Part shown: piece after piece, positions 28,117-37,467 of the stretch | How positions within the stretch are numbered: position 1 is the stretch's first letter | How the letters are laid out: each line of letters begins with the position of its first letter | Notes under the pieces: generated by a model | What the model was told of the DNA's origin: nothing | What the model saw: only the letters and a program-made list of their open reading frames with translations | Databases searched by the model: none | Assembly: GCA_902461935.1 (NCBI GenBank) | Contig: CABPZP010000007.1 | Location: forward strand, 1-64,000 | Length of the DNA: 64,000 bases | Direction of reading: 5' to 3' | DNA from: Merdicola sp905200315 | GTDB lineage: Bacteria > Bacillota > Clostridia > TANB77 > CAG-508 | Made by a program: the position numbers and the translations under genes

Positions 28117-28150
28117 AAAAACCCAAGCTAAATTTACTAGCTTGGGTTTT
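28117..28150. terminator. Terminator after the 134-aa orphan gene
   Basis: AAAACCCAAGCTA (28117-28129, with one further A at its left) and TAGCTTGGGTTTT (28138-28150) pair perfectly, with T-rich flanks on both strands. Confidence 0.8.
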
Positions 28151-28177
28151 ATTTTGTTAGAAATATATTAAATAAAA

Positions 28178-28582
28178 CTATTTAAAATATTCCTCAAGGA
28201 GGTTAATCAATACATTTGCATCCTCAACAGCATTACAAAGATTTTCAACATTTATCTTTAAAAGACTGCTATTTGAGGAATTAATTGTTAACCCCATGTT
28301 CAATGCATTTTCCATTTTTATTGCTTCTCTAAAAGAGTCATAGTCAAAATCCCTGAACTGATGGCTTTCAATATTTTCTGTAGAATTTAAATCTACTTTT
28401 ATATCCCTCCATCCAAACTCATGGACAAGATCATCAATAATCTCCTGACCTTTTTCTTTTACATCTTTTAAGTTTTCAAGATACTCTGGTCCTTTTTTTA
28501 AGGAACCTTCTATCATTTCTTCCCGATGTGACTTCATGTGTCTAAAGAAGTGGTCAACTTTTTCGCAATTCATTCTGTTCAT
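28178..28582 (-). CDS. Hypothetical protein, possibly acquired
   Basis: Not recognised. 134 aa from the ATG at 28582, which has AAGGAGGA 7 nt upstream. It is acidic and mostly helical by pattern (KVDHFFRHMKSHREEMIEG, FDYDSFREAI), without membrane segments. Codon use is unlike its neighbours: AGG twice and CGG once for arginine, more CTG and GGA/GGC, and noticeably higher G+C. This suggests recent transfer. It has its own terminator. Confidence 0.7.
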   Translation of the reverse strand: MNRMNCEKVDHFFRHMKSHREEMIEGSLKKGPEYLENLKDVKEKGQEIIDDLVHEFGWRDIKVDLNSTENIESHQFRDFDYDSFREAIKMENALNMGLTINSSNSSLLKINVENLCNAVEDANVLINLLEEYFK

Positions 28583-28737
28583 AATGCATTCCTCCTTGTT
28601 TAATAAGCAACAATTTTTTGTAACGACTACATTATACATCTTTTTTCTCTTACTGTCAATACTTTATGTAAATCTTTTTATTTTTTATATCACATAAACA
28701 TTCTATATATATTCCTCTTCCTTTTGTAGTCTTTCGA

Positions 28738-28761
28738 GCGGACAGAGGCGTCCGCCCCTGC
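28738..28761. repeat. GTAGGGG-family palindrome
   Basis: GCGGAC-agaggc-GTCCGC plus CCCTGC. Same sub-type as the copy at 56341. Confidence 0.7.
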
Positions 28762-28810
28762 AACATCTGACATTATTCTTTATAATATAATAAAATGACA
28801 AATATATTTG

Positions 28811-28828
28811 TTTTGAAATACCGCGTAA
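28811..28828. repeat. TTTTGAAATACCGCGTAA repeat, copy 2
   Basis: Exact reverse-orientation match to 17401-17418. Confidence 0.6.
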
Positions 28829-29042
28829 GCGACCAAACGAGCAGATTCCTCTGCGAGTGCGATTTGGAGCAATCTTCATTTTTTTAATTTATATCTTATT
28901 ATTGTAAATATCTAAATTAATTTTATAAAAATGTAATTGCATGTTAAATGGTCAACAGACCATTTTTTATTTCGAAGATTGCGACACCAAGGTATAAAAA
29001 ACAATTTATTTGTCATTTTGGATTTAAAAAATCTTATTTTGC

Positions 29043-29068
29043 GGGTCGTCAAGGATGCCGACCCCTAC
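29043..29068. repeat. GTAGGGG palindromic repeat
   Basis: GGGTCGTCAAGGATGCCGAC followed by CCCTAC, with the CAACATCTGACATTA tail. Confidence 0.8.
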
Positions 29069-29127
29069 AACATCTGACATTAGATTTTATAAATATTTTT
29101 ATTAATAAAAATTAAGTATTATATAAT

Positions 29128-29158
29128 GCAAAAGAACCTCTTATAGAGGTTCTTTTGC
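29128..29158 (-). terminator. Terminator overlapping the rsmG stop codon
   Basis: GCAAAAGAACCTC (29128-29140) and GAGGTTCTTTTGC (29146-29158) form a 13-bp stem across the end of rsmG. The T-run is embedded in the stem. Confidence 0.65.
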
Positions 29159-29857
29159 AGGTGTTCCAGCTTTTCTTGGATATTTTGCTGGAGTATTTTT
29201 TATTTTTTCCACAGTTATTATATTTCTTGTGATTTCTGTATCTGGTAATATGACTTTTTCCACAGGCAACATTTTTGTTCCTAATATTTTTATTGCATTT
29301 TTGCTTTCTTTTATTTCTTCTTCTACATTATTTCCTTTCATACATATTACTTTTCCTCCTACTTTTATAAAAGGAGTTGTGTATTCAAGTAATACATTTA
29401 ATGCTGCTACAGCCCTTGATACAACTATATCATAACATTCTCTGTATTTTTTATTTTTTGCTAGTTCTTCCGCTCTTGCATGTATTGTTTCAATTTTATT
29501 TAACTCTAATTTTTCTATTACTATATCTAAAAATTTTATTCTTTTATTTAATGAATCTGCTAATGTTATTTCTAAATTTTCATTAATAATTTTTAGTGGA
29601 ATACCTGGAAAACCTGCTCCTGTGCCAATATCAAGTACTTTATTTTTATCAATAAATTTATTTATTGTTGCACAGTCAACAAAATGTTTTAATATTATTT
29701 CCTTTGGTTCTGTTATTGCTGTTAAATTTATATTATTATTCCACTCTATTAATAAGTTCATATAATTATAAAATTGTTTTACTTGCTTTTCTGTTAATTC
29801 TACATCTATTTTTTTCATTTTATATAATAGTTCTTCTTTAAAATTATTATATTCCAT
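29141..29857 (-). CDS. rsmG: 16S rRNA (guanine-527-N7)-methyltransferase
   Basis: 238 aa with DIGTGAGFPGIPLKI (SAM site) and VVSRAVAALNVLLEYTTPF, as in GidB/RsmG. Directly downstream of mnmG with 2 bp between, the standard mnmG-rsmG pair. Confidence 0.96.
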   Translation of the reverse strand: MEYNNFKEELLYKMKKIDVELTEKQVKQFYNYMNLLIEWNNNINLTAITEPKEIILKHFVDCATINKFIDKNKVLDIGTGAGFPGIPLKIINENLEITLADSLNKRIKFLDIVIEKLELNKIETIHARAEELAKNKKYRECYDIVVSRAVAALNVLLEYTTPFIKVGGKVICMKGNNVEEEIKESKNAIKILGTKMLPVEKVILPDTEITRNIITVEKIKNTPAKYPRKAGTPAKEPL

Positions 29858-29859
29858 TA

Positions 29860-31740
29860 CTATTTTTCCTCTCTTTTTAGTTGTTCCAAATATATTAACA
29901 ATACAGATATATCAGCTGGTGAAACCCCTGATATTCTTGAGGCTTGCCCTACAGATACTGGTTTTATTTTATTTAATTTTTGTCTTGCTTCTAAGCATAA
30001 TCCTTTTATTTCGCTATAATCTATTTCTTTTGGTAATAATTTATTTTCTAATTTTTTAAATTTTTCAACTTGTTGATTTTGTAAATTAATATATCCTTCA
30101 TATTTTACTTGTATTTCAACCTCTTCTTGTTCTTCTTCTGTCAATTCCGGTCTTGATATATCAACATTTTCGAAATCTTTATATGATAATTCTGTTCTTT
30201 TAAGTAAATCTGAAAGTTTTGTTCCTCCAGTAATCTCATTTGTTCCTTTTTCTCTTAATATGTTATTTACCTCATCTGTTGCTTTTATTGTTAATTTTTT
30301 TACTCTTTCTATTTCTTTTTCAATATTTTCACGTTTTTTACAGAACTTTTCATATCTTTCTTCTGAAATCAAACCAACTTCATGCCCTATTTCAGTTAAT
30401 CTTAAATCTGCATTATCTTGCCTTAAAAGTAGCCTATATTCAGCTCTAGAGGTCATCATTCTGTATGGTTCATTAGTACCTTTTGTAACAATATCATCTA
30501 TTAAAACTCCGATATATGCATCTGAACGATGTAAAATAACAGGCTCTTTATTTTGTAATTTTCTTGCTGCATTAATTCCTGCTATAAGCCCTTGAGATGC
30601 AGCCTCTTCATAACCAGATGTTCCATTTATTTGTCCTGCAAAGAACATACCATCTATAGTTTTATATTCTAAAGAAAGTTTTAGTTCTGATGGGTCAATA
30701 CAATCGTACTCTATAGCATATGCTGGTCTTGTAAATTCAGCATTTTCAAGGCCCTTAATTGATCTATACATTTCTATTTGTACATCTTCTGGTAATGACG
30801 AACTCATTCCTTGAATATACATTTCATCTGTATCTAATCCAACAGGTTCAACAAATATTTGATGTCTTGGTTTATCGCTAAATCTTACCACTTTATCTTC
30901 TATTGAAGGACAATATCTTGGTCCTGTTCCTGTAATTTCTCCACCATATAAAGGTGAACGATGTAAGTTCTTCCTTATTATTTCATGTGTTTTTTCATTT
31001 GTATATGTTAAATAACAATCTACTTGATTTAATTTATCTATTTTGTCTTCAAAAGAGAAAGGCATTATATTTTTGTCTCCTTTTTGTACTTCCATTTTAG
31101 AAAAATCTATACTCTTTCTGTTTATTCTTGCTGGTGTTCCAGTTTTAAATCTAATTAAATTAATTCCTTTACTTTTCAAATTTGCAGATAATTTGTTAGC
31201 TGGAAATACTCCATCTGGTCCACTTTCTTGTGAAAATTCGCCAATAAATATCTTGCCTTTCAAATAAGTTCCTGTAGCAAGTATTACAGATTTTACTCTA
31301 TAAATAGCCCCTATACTTGTTTCTACATATGTAACTTTTCCGTTTTCTACACCAATATCAACTATTTCTGCTTGTTTTATCTCAAGATTTTCTTGTTTTT
31401 CTAATGTATGTTTCATTTCCATTTGATATCTTTTTCTATCTGCTTGTGCTCTTAAAGAATGAACCGCTGGCCCCTTAGATGTATTTAACATTTTTATTTG
31501 TATCATAGTTTTATCAATATTTTTTCCCATCTCTCCACCAAGAGCATCTATCTCTCTAACTAAATGTCCTTTTGAGCTTCCGCCTATATGTGGATTACAT
31601 GGCATATTTGCAACAGCTTCTAAGCTTATAGAGAAAATTAAAGTTTTCATTCCCATACGTGCTGCAGCAAGTGCTGCTTCACATCCTGCATGCCCTGCGC
31701 CAATTACTGCTACATCATATTCTCCTGCTTCATATTTCAT
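29860..31740 (-). CDS. mnmG: tRNA uridine-5-carboxymethylaminomethyl modification enzyme MnmG
   Basis: 626 aa from the ATG at 31740 (MKYEAGEYDVAVIGAGHAGC), which has GAGGT 7 nt upstream; the longer reading has no such site. FAD motif GAGHAGCEAA, the conserved PCNPHIGGSSKGH and a C-terminal MnmE-interaction domain are complete. It works with MnmE on the wobble uridine of tRNAs for Lys, Glu, Gln, Leu and Arg. mnmE lies 179 bp upstream. Confidence 0.96.
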   Translation of the reverse strand: MKYEAGEYDVAVIGAGHAGCEAALAAARMGMKTLIFSISLEAVANMPCNPHIGGSSKGHLVREIDALGGEMGKNIDKTMIQIKMLNTSKGPAVHSLRAQADRKRYQMEMKHTLEKQENLEIKQAEIVDIGVENGKVTYVETSIGAIYRVKSVILATGTYLKGKIFIGEFSQESGPDGVFPANKLSANLKSKGINLIRFKTGTPARINRKSIDFSKMEVQKGDKNIMPFSFEDKIDKLNQVDCYLTYTNEKTHEIIRKNLHRSPLYGGEITGTGPRYCPSIEDKVVRFSDKPRHQIFVEPVGLDTDEMYIQGMSSSLPEDVQIEMYRSIKGLENAEFTRPAYAIEYDCIDPSELKLSLEYKTIDGMFFAGQINGTSGYEEAASQGLIAGINAARKLQNKEPVILHRSDAYIGVLIDDIVTKGTNEPYRMMTSRAEYRLLLRQDNADLRLTEIGHEVGLISEERYEKFCKKRENIEKEIERVKKLTIKATDEVNNILREKGTNEITGGTKLSDLLKRTELSYKDFENVDISRPELTEEEQEEVEIQVKYEGYINLQNQQVEKFKKLENKLLPKEIDYSEIKGLCLEARQKLNKIKPVSVGQASRISGVSPADISVLLIYLEQLKREEK

Positions 31741-31919
31741 TTTATTACCTCTTTTCAGTTTTATATGGAACAAGAAATTTGTTTCGGTTTATTTTTACAA
31801 AACGTTTATTCTTGTTTTTCTTTATTTTAAATTTATTTTTATTTTATATTTCATATGTAAAATTACATTATTTCTATTTTTAAATTGTTTATATCTCGTT
31901 TTCAGAGCTTGCATTTGTA

Positions 31920-33288
31920 TTATTTTCCTAAGCAAAATTTTTTAAAAATTTCATTAATTATATTTTCAGAAACATTTTCTCCTGTAATATTTCCTAAATT
32001 TTCTAAAGCATCTTTTATGTTAATTGAAATAATATCTATAGGCAAATTATTTTTTAATGTATTAATTGCATCTTCTATATTTTTATTTGCTTTTTTTATT
32101 AATTCTTTATGTCTAATATTTGTTATTATAAAGCTATTGTCTTCTTCAATATCATTAAATTTAAATAATTCTGCAATTTTATTATACATTTCTTCTATTC
32201 CTTGTTTATTTAAAGCTGACATTTCTATTATATTTTTGTATTTTAATATTTCTTCTGGAATATTAACCTTATCTACTAAATCAATTTTATTTAAAACAAT
32301 TATAGATTTTTTATTTCCTATAATATCTAGTATCTTTTTATCTTCTTCATCCAATTCTTTTGTTATATCAAATATTGCAATAATTAAATCTGCAGTTTCT
32401 GCAACTTCTTTTGCCTTTTTTATTCCTATTTTTTCTACTTCATCTTTTGTATTTCTTATTCCAGCAGTATCTATTATTCTTATTGGAATTCCATCTATTT
32501 CAAGAAATTCCTCTATTGTATCTCTTGTTGTACCTTCATATTCTGTAACTATTGCTCTTTCTTCTTTAAGCATTGCATTTAGAAGTGATGATTTTCCTGC
32601 GTTTGGCTTACCTATAATTGCAACTTTTATTCCATTTTTTATTATTTTACCATTATCAAATGATTTTTCTAATTTATTTAAATCATTATAAATATCTATA
32701 AGTTCTCTTGTTGCTTTGTTATAGCTTACATCTTCTAAATCATACTCTGGATAATCTATATTTGCATCTATATCAACCATCATATCAATTAATTTTTTTC
32801 TTATATTTGAAATTCTTTTAGATAAATATCCTTGTAATTGATTTATAGATTCTTTTGTTTCTATTTTTGTTTTAGCATTTATTACATCTATTACAGCTTC
32901 TGCTTGTGATAAATCTATTCTACCATTTAAAAATGCTCTTTTGGTGAATTCTCCTGGTTCAGCTAATTCTGCACCATTTTCTATACACAATTCTAAAATC
33001 TGTTTCATTACAATATTTCCGCCATGTGAGTTTATTTCACACATATTCTCTGTTGTATAACTCTTAGATTCTTTAAAATATGATACTAAAACTTCATCTA
33101 CTATTTCATTATTTTTATTTTTTATATGTCCGTATTTAATTGTATATCCTGGTATATCTTCAATATTTTTTTTATTTTTTTGTACAAATATTTTATCTAA
33201 TATTTTAAAACAATTTTTTCCACTCATTCTTATAATTCCAATTCCACCAACTCCGAGGAGCCGTAGATATTGCGACTATTGTACTCAT
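31920..33288 (-). CDS. mnmE: tRNA modification GTPase MnmE, with a +1 frameshift near its start
   Basis: The 435-aa frame from 33227 lacks the first 20 residues of the family. Upstream, AAAGGAG and an ATG at 33288 encode MSTIVAISTAP, then CGG in frame. Shifting +1 (CCT-C-GGA at 33255) continues as GVGGIGIIRMSGKN. The joined protein is 455 aa, the usual length. G-domain motifs GKPNAGKSS, DTAGIR and NKID and the C-terminal end CLGK (catalytic cysteine) are intact. So this is either a single-base insertion or error, or a site of +1 frameshifting at CGG. The dnaI-like gene has the same arrangement. Confidence 0.92.
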
Positions 33289-33302
33289 ATAAATTCTCCT
33301 TT

Positions 33303-33366
33303 AAAAAAAGTCAAAGTTCAAATCAAATACACATAAAAATGTATCTAAAAAACTGAACTTTGACTT
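33303..33366 (-). terminator. Terminator of the rpmH/rnpA-yidC-jag operon
   Basis: AAGTCAAAGTTCA (33308-33320) and TGAACTTTGACTT (33354-33366) pair over 13 bp with a large loop. A T-run follows on the minus strand, just before the mnmE ribosome-binding site. Confidence 0.75.
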
Positions 33367-33374
33367 CTGTTTTT

Positions 33375-34073
33375 TTATTTATTTTTTATTTCTATTACAA
33401 CTCTTCTGTTTGGTTCTCTTCCAATACTGTGTGTTATAACTTTTGGATTTTCCTGTAACTTATCATGTATTATTTTTCTTTCGAAAGCACTCATAGGTTC
33501 TAAAGTAATTGATTTTTTATTTTTTAATGCTGTTTTTGATACTTTAACTGCTAAATCTTGTAAAGCTTTTATTCTTTTATTTCTATATCCTTCTATATCA
33601 AATACAATTCGATATTTTTCTTCAATTCCTTTATTCCCTATTCTGCTTACTAATGTTTGAAGAGCATTTAAAGTTTCTCCTCTATACCCTATTAGATTAT
33701 TTAAATTTTCTCCAGTAACATTAACTCTAACTCTGTTTTTTTCATTTAATATTTCAAAATTAATATTTTCTAAATTTATTTGTTTAAAAAATTTATTTAA
33801 AAATTCGGAGATATTCTCTTCAATTTTTTTAAATGTTTCCTCAGTAATTTCAACTTCTTTTATACTTTTTTCACTGTTTTTTTCTTTTGGTTCCTCTTTT
33901 AATTTTATTTCAACCTTTACAGTTCTTGGTGCTAAAATACTAAAAAAGCTTTTTTTATTTTCATCTTTTATAATATTAATTTCAACATCATTTTTTTTAG
34001 CATTTAATTGTTTTAAACCTTTTTCAATAGCTTCAGCCGTTGTTTTTCCTTCGGAAATAATAGTTTTAGACAT
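33375..34073 (-). CDS. jag: RNA-binding protein KhpB/Jag (SpoIIIJ-associated)
   Basis: 232 aa: N-terminal Jag domain (about 1-50), a charged linker, a KH domain with the GYRGE loop (NLIGYRGETLNALQTLV) and an R3H domain (about 170-232) ending SIGREPNRRVVIEIKNK. It binds RNA and affects cell-wall synthesis and division in relatives. One base after yidC, so they are coupled. Confidence 0.94.
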   Translation of the reverse strand: MSKTIISEGKTTAEAIEKGLKQLNAKKNDVEINIIKDENKKSFFSILAPRTVKVEIKLKEEPKEKNSEKSIKEVEITEETFKKIEENISEFLNKFFKQINLENINFEILNEKNRVRVNVTGENLNNLIGYRGETLNALQTLVSRIGNKGIEEKYRIVFDIEGYRNKRIKALQDLAVKVSKTALKNKKSITLEPMSAFERKIIHDKLQENPKVITHSIGREPNRRVVIEIKNK

Positions 34074-34074
34074 T

Positions 34075-34965
34075 TTATTTTTCCTCCTCTTTATCGAAAA
34101 ATTTATTTAAAACTAATCTTTCAGCAATCATTAAAATATTATTTATTAACCAATACAAAGCAAGTCCTAATGGTGCTATTATAGCTATAGATAAAGACAT
34201 TATAGGCATAAATAAAGACATACTTTTATTTGCTTGTTCCATAGGGTCAATATCTTCTTCGTCATCTTTTTTTAAGGATTTTTCTTCATTATTTTCTATA
34301 ATAACATTTTCGCTATCTTCTTTTTTAGCATTTTGCATTTTCTTTTGTGTAGCATTTGTTATTTTTAAAGAAGCTATTGATGATATTACATATAATGCAG
34401 GAATTATATATACCTTCCAATCATTTAAACTTTGAGTTAATACTTTGCTTAAATCTAACCCTAAAAATTCCATATTTAATTGCACTTGTTCATTATCTTT
34501 TCCATATACTTGTATTATTTGAATTTCAGGATAATTTCCCTTACTTATATTTTGTTCTTGTCCTAATTTTTCTTTATAGCTATTTATTTCTTGAGAATCA
34601 ACTTTTTTCATATATGTTAATGGACTACTAACTAAATAAAAAACGCTAAGCAAAATTATAATTTGCACAATAGAGCTTAAACATCCACTGAATGGACTCA
34701 TATTCTCTTCTTTATACATTTTCATAACTTCTTGATTTAATTTTTCTGGATCATTTTTATATTTGAATTGTAGTTGTTTCATTTTATCCTGTAATTTAGC
34801 AGATTTCTTCATTGTTCTTTGTTGTTTTATAGATAGTGGAAGCATTATTAATTTTAATACTATACAAAATATAATAATAGCTATTCCATAGTTATTTACT
34901 AATTGATAAATAAAATTAAGTAAATATCCAAAAATATTTGCAAAAAAAGCAAACAATAAAATCAC
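34075..34965 (-). CDS. yidC: Membrane protein insertase YidC/OxaA
   Basis: 296 aa with five hydrophobic segments and no large periplasmic domain, as in Gram-positives. GIAIIIFCIVLKLIMLPLSIKQQRTMKK and MSPFSGCLSSIVQI are the family core. The central insertion (about residues 130-175) is longer than usual. Start: either the GTG at 34965, which overlaps the AGGTGA site, or the TTG four codons on, with 5-nt spacing. No lipobox, unlike Bacillus SpoIIIJ. Confidence 0.94.
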   Translation of the reverse strand: MILLFAFFANIFGYLLNFIYQLVNNYGIAIIIFCIVLKLIMLPLSIKQQRTMKKSAKLQDKMKQLQFKYKNDPEKLNQEVMKMYKEENMSPFSGCLSSIVQIIILLSVFYLVSSPLTYMKKVDSQEINSYKEKLGQEQNISKGNYPEIQIIQVYGKDNEQVQLNMEFLGLDLSKVLTQSLNDWKVYIIPALYVISSIASLKITNATQKKMQNAKKEDSENVIIENNEEKSLKKDDEEDIDPMEQANKSMSLFMPIMSLSIAIIAPLGLALYWLINNILMIAERLVLNKFFDKEEEK

Positions 34966-34970
34966 CTCAT

Positions 34971-35189
34971 TTAATTAAGTGGATCATATCCACCTTTTGA
35001 AATAGGATTACATCTTAAAATTCTTTTAATTCCTTTAAAAATACCTTTAATTGCTCCATACTTTTCTATAGCCTGTTTCGTATATTCTGAACAAGATGGA
35101 TAGAATTTACATTCTACCCCATTTTTACGAAAATATATTGATATATTTCTTTGGTAAAAAACAATTAACTTAATAAAAAATTTTTTCAT
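34971..35189 (-). CDS. yidD: Membrane protein insertion efficiency factor YidD
   Basis: 72 aa with the hallmark CKFYPSCSEYTKQAIEKYGA and CNPISKGGYDP. Overlaps rnpA by 4 bp and lies 5 bp before yidC. Confidence 0.95.
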   Translation of the reverse strand: MKKFFIKLIVFYQRNISIYFRKNGVECKFYPSCSEYTKQAIEKYGAIKGIFKGIKRILRCNPISKGGYDPLN

Positions 35190-35524
35190 AGTATCTCTGC
35201 ACTCTTTAATATATTAACCATATCTTCCTTTACATTATAAAAATTTATTTTTTCAATGTTTTGATTTTTTCTGCATATAAAAACAATGCTATATCCTGTT
35301 TTCATATTTCTTTCAAGAAGTCTATAGTTTTCTCTTATTAATCTTTTTACTCTGTTTCTTTTTACAGCCTTTGCTAATTTAACACCAACGGCTATACCTA
35401 TATAATTTTTTTCTTTATTATTTTTTTTAAAATAAATGTCAATACATTTTCCTTTATAGTATTTACCTTTTTTTAATATATTTTTAAAATGATAATTTTT
35501 TTTCAATGTATCCGTTTTTAACAT
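35186..35524 (-). CDS. rnpA: Ribonuclease P protein component
   Basis: 112 aa from the ATG at 35524 (MLKTDTLKKNYHFKNILKKG), which has AAGGTGAG upstream. KRNRVKRLIRENYR is the RNA-binding signature. It matures tRNA 5' ends with the rnpB RNA (not in this window). Lies between rpmH and yidD. Confidence 0.95.
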   Translation of the reverse strand: MLKTDTLKKNYHFKNILKKGKYYKGKCIDIYFKKNNKEKNYIGIAVGVKLAKAVKRNRVKRLIRENYRLLERNMKTGYSIVFICRKNQNIEKINFYNVKEDMVNILKSAEIL

Positions 35525-35594
35525 TTTTCTCACCTTAATATTAACAAAGGCCACTTTTTATCGCGGCCTGTTAATTTTTATGAATTTTATGCAA

Positions 35595-35729
35595 TTAAGC
35601 AGTCAATTTTTTTCTTCCTTTAGCTCTTCTTGCTTTTAATACTGCTCTTCCTGCTCTTGTTTTCATTCTTTTCATAAAACCATGTTCTTTACTTCTTTGT
35701 CTTGTTTTTGGTTGAAATGTTCTTTTCAT
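35595..35729 (-). CDS. rpmH: 50S ribosomal protein L34
   Basis: 44 aa MKRTFQPKTRQRSKEHGF... ending RAKGRKKLTA, full length. AGGAGGTG precedes two adjacent ATGs (35732 and 35729); the second matches the family N-terminus. First gene of the rpmH-rnpA-yidD-yidC-jag operon, divergent from dnaA. Confidence 0.97.
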   Translation of the reverse strand: MKRTFQPKTRQRSKEHGFMKRMKTRAGRAVLKARRAKGRKKLTA

Positions 35730-35732
35730 CAT

Positions 35733-36111
35733 TAGCACCTCCTATATCATTCAATTTATATATATAACCTTTTAGGATATTAACTTTCCCTAAGCATAAA
35801 GATTATACTCCATAACATATGAATTTGTCAATGCCTTTTCTTTTTTTATGTAATTTTTTTGTAATATAACAATTTATCCACATTTTTTTCCACATTTTAC
35901 ACAGAAAAAAAATTTTTTTTTATATTTTATTGACTATTATTGTATAATTTTGATATTATATAAATCTAATAGGAAATAGACATTTTCTAAATATATTGCA
36001 TTTTTATGTATTTTATATTTCAAAAGTATTACAAAGTTTTCCACACTTGTTGAAAACTTTGTGGAAAACTTTTTTTAAAAAATTTAATGTTTATGAAAGG
36101 ATTTGAACAAT
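35733..36111. other. oriC: oriC, rpmH-dnaA part
   Basis: DnaA boxes: a perfect TTATCCACA at 35874-35882, TTTTCCACA at 35886-35894 and 36037-36045, and its reverse TGTGGAAAA at 36060-36068. Long A/T runs (35901-35930) could serve for unwinding. The dnaA promoter lies inside the cluster, consistent with DnaA autoregulation. Confidence 0.85.
35930..35959 (+). promoter_or_regulatory. dnaA promoter
   Basis: TTGACT (35930-35935), 18 bp, TATTAT (35954-35959). DnaA boxes lie on both sides. Confidence 0.65.
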
Positions 36112-37467
36112 ATGTCATACGAAACAAAGGAACTTTGTACTAAAGCTAAGGAACTTCTAAAAAAAGAAATGACAAATATATCTTATGAAACTTGGATAAA
36201 AAATATAGAAATTCAAAAAATTACAAATGATACGATAACAATATTAGTTTCTGCAACATTTCATAAAGACACTTTAAAAAATAGATACTATGATTTGATT
36301 TTTAATACTTTTAAGTTTCTAACAAACAAAGAATATATAATAGAATTTCTTTCAATGGAAGATATTTCAAAAGATGAATCACAAGATGAATTAGAAAGTT
36401 TAAATCAATCTCAATCAAATAATTCAGCAATTAACACATCATTAAATCCCAAATATACTTTTGATACTTTTGTAGTAGGAAATAACAATAGATTCGCACA
36501 TGCCGCATCTTTAGCAGTAGCAGAATCACCTGCAACATCTTATAATCCATTATTTTTATATGGTGGTGTTGGTTTGGGCAAAACTCACTTAATGCATGCA
36601 ATTGGTAATAAAATCTTATCTAATGATCCTTCAGCTAAAATTCTATATGTTACTTCTGAAAAATTTACAAATCAGTTAATTAATGCTATTAAAGATGCAA
36701 AAACTGAAGCTTTTAGAAATAAATATAGATATGTTGATGTTTTACTTATAGACGATATACAATTTATTGCTGGAAAAGAAAGAATCCAAGAAGAATTTTT
36801 CCATACATTTAATACTTTACATGAAAACGGTAAACAAATAATTCTTTCAAGTGACCGTCCCCCTAAAGAAATTCAATTATTAGAAGATAGATTAAAGTCT
36901 CGTTTTGAATGGGGATTAATTGCAGATATTTCGAATCCAGATTATGAAACTCGTTTAGCTATTTTAAGAAAAAAAGCTGAAACAGATAATGTTGTTGTTG
37001 ATGACGATATATTATCTAATATTGCTAATAGAGTTTCTTCAAATATTAGGGAACTAGAAGGTGTTTTTAATAAATTAGTTGCATTTTCAACTTTATCTAA
37101 TGGTCCTATAACTATGGAAATGGCTGAAAAAGCAATAAATGATATATCTTCACAAAATAGTAATGTAATTTCTTCAGACTATATTCAAGAAGAAGTTGCA
37201 AAATACTTTAACATAAATAAAAAAGACTTAAAGAGTTCAAAACGTTCTAATAATATTGCTTATCCAAGACAAATTGCAATGTACTTGTGTAGAGAACTTG
37301 CAAATATGTCTTTTCCAAAAATAGGAGAAGACTTCGGCAACAGAGATCATACAACAGTAATGCACGGTTGCAATAAAATAGAAAAAGAAATTGAAAATAA
37401 CACTAACACAAAACTAATTGTGGAAAGTGTGAAAAAAATGATTTTAGAAAAAAAGTCAAATAATTAA
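36112..37467 (+). CDS. dnaA: Chromosomal replication initiator protein DnaA
   Basis: 451 aa from the ATG at 36112. Domain I (DnaB/SirA-interacting, about 1-80), a short linker, and the AAA+ domain with GGVGLGKTHL (near residue 155) and LLIDDIQFI follow. The DNA-binding domain IV has GNRDHTTVMHG near the C-terminus. All motifs are intact. A TTG three codons upstream is too close to the AAAGGA site. Flanked by DnaA-box clusters on both sides. Confidence 0.97.
   Translation: MSYETKELCTKAKELLKKEMTNISYETWIKNIEIQKITNDTITILVSATFHKDTLKNRYYDLIFNTFKFLTNKEYIIEFLSMEDISKDESQDELESLNQSQSNNSAINTSLNPKYTFDTFVVGNNNRFAHAASLAVAESPATSYNPLFLYGGVGLGKTHLMHAIGNKILSNDPSAKILYVTSEKFTNQLINAIKDAKTEAFRNKYRYVDVLLIDDIQFIAGKERIQEEFFHTFNTLHENGKQIILSSDRPPKEIQLLEDRLKSRFEWGLIADISNPDYETRLAILRKKAETDNVVVDDDILSNIANRVSSNIRELEGVFNKLVAFSTLSNGPITMEMAEKAINDISSQNSNVISSDYIQEEVAKYFNINKKDLKSSKRSNNIAYPRQIAMYLCRELANMSFPKIGEDFGNRDHTTVMHGCNKIEKEIENNTNTKLIVESVKKMILEKKSNN

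Larger units (their letters stand above)
27868..28177. other. parAB upstream region
   Basis: AT-rich non-coding stretch. It contains the parAB promoter and a bidirectional terminator (28117-28150). Nothing else is visible. Confidence 0.6.
28583..29140. other. Repeat-rich intergenic region
   Basis: No ORF. It contains two GTAGGGG-family repeats (28738-28761, 29043-29068), both followed by CAACATCTGACATTA, and the second TTTTGAAATACCGCGTAA copy (28811-28828). AGCAATCTTC (28869-28878) also faces GAAGATTGC (28975-28983) as an inverted repeat about 100 bp apart. This looks like a landing zone or decayed non-autonomous element. Confidence 0.5.

Noticed and set aside
26189..28177. parS sites
   Set aside because: Looked for TGTTTCACGTGAAACA and close variants around parAB and oriC. 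Only a half-like TGTTTCA near 27908 was seen, too degenerate to call.
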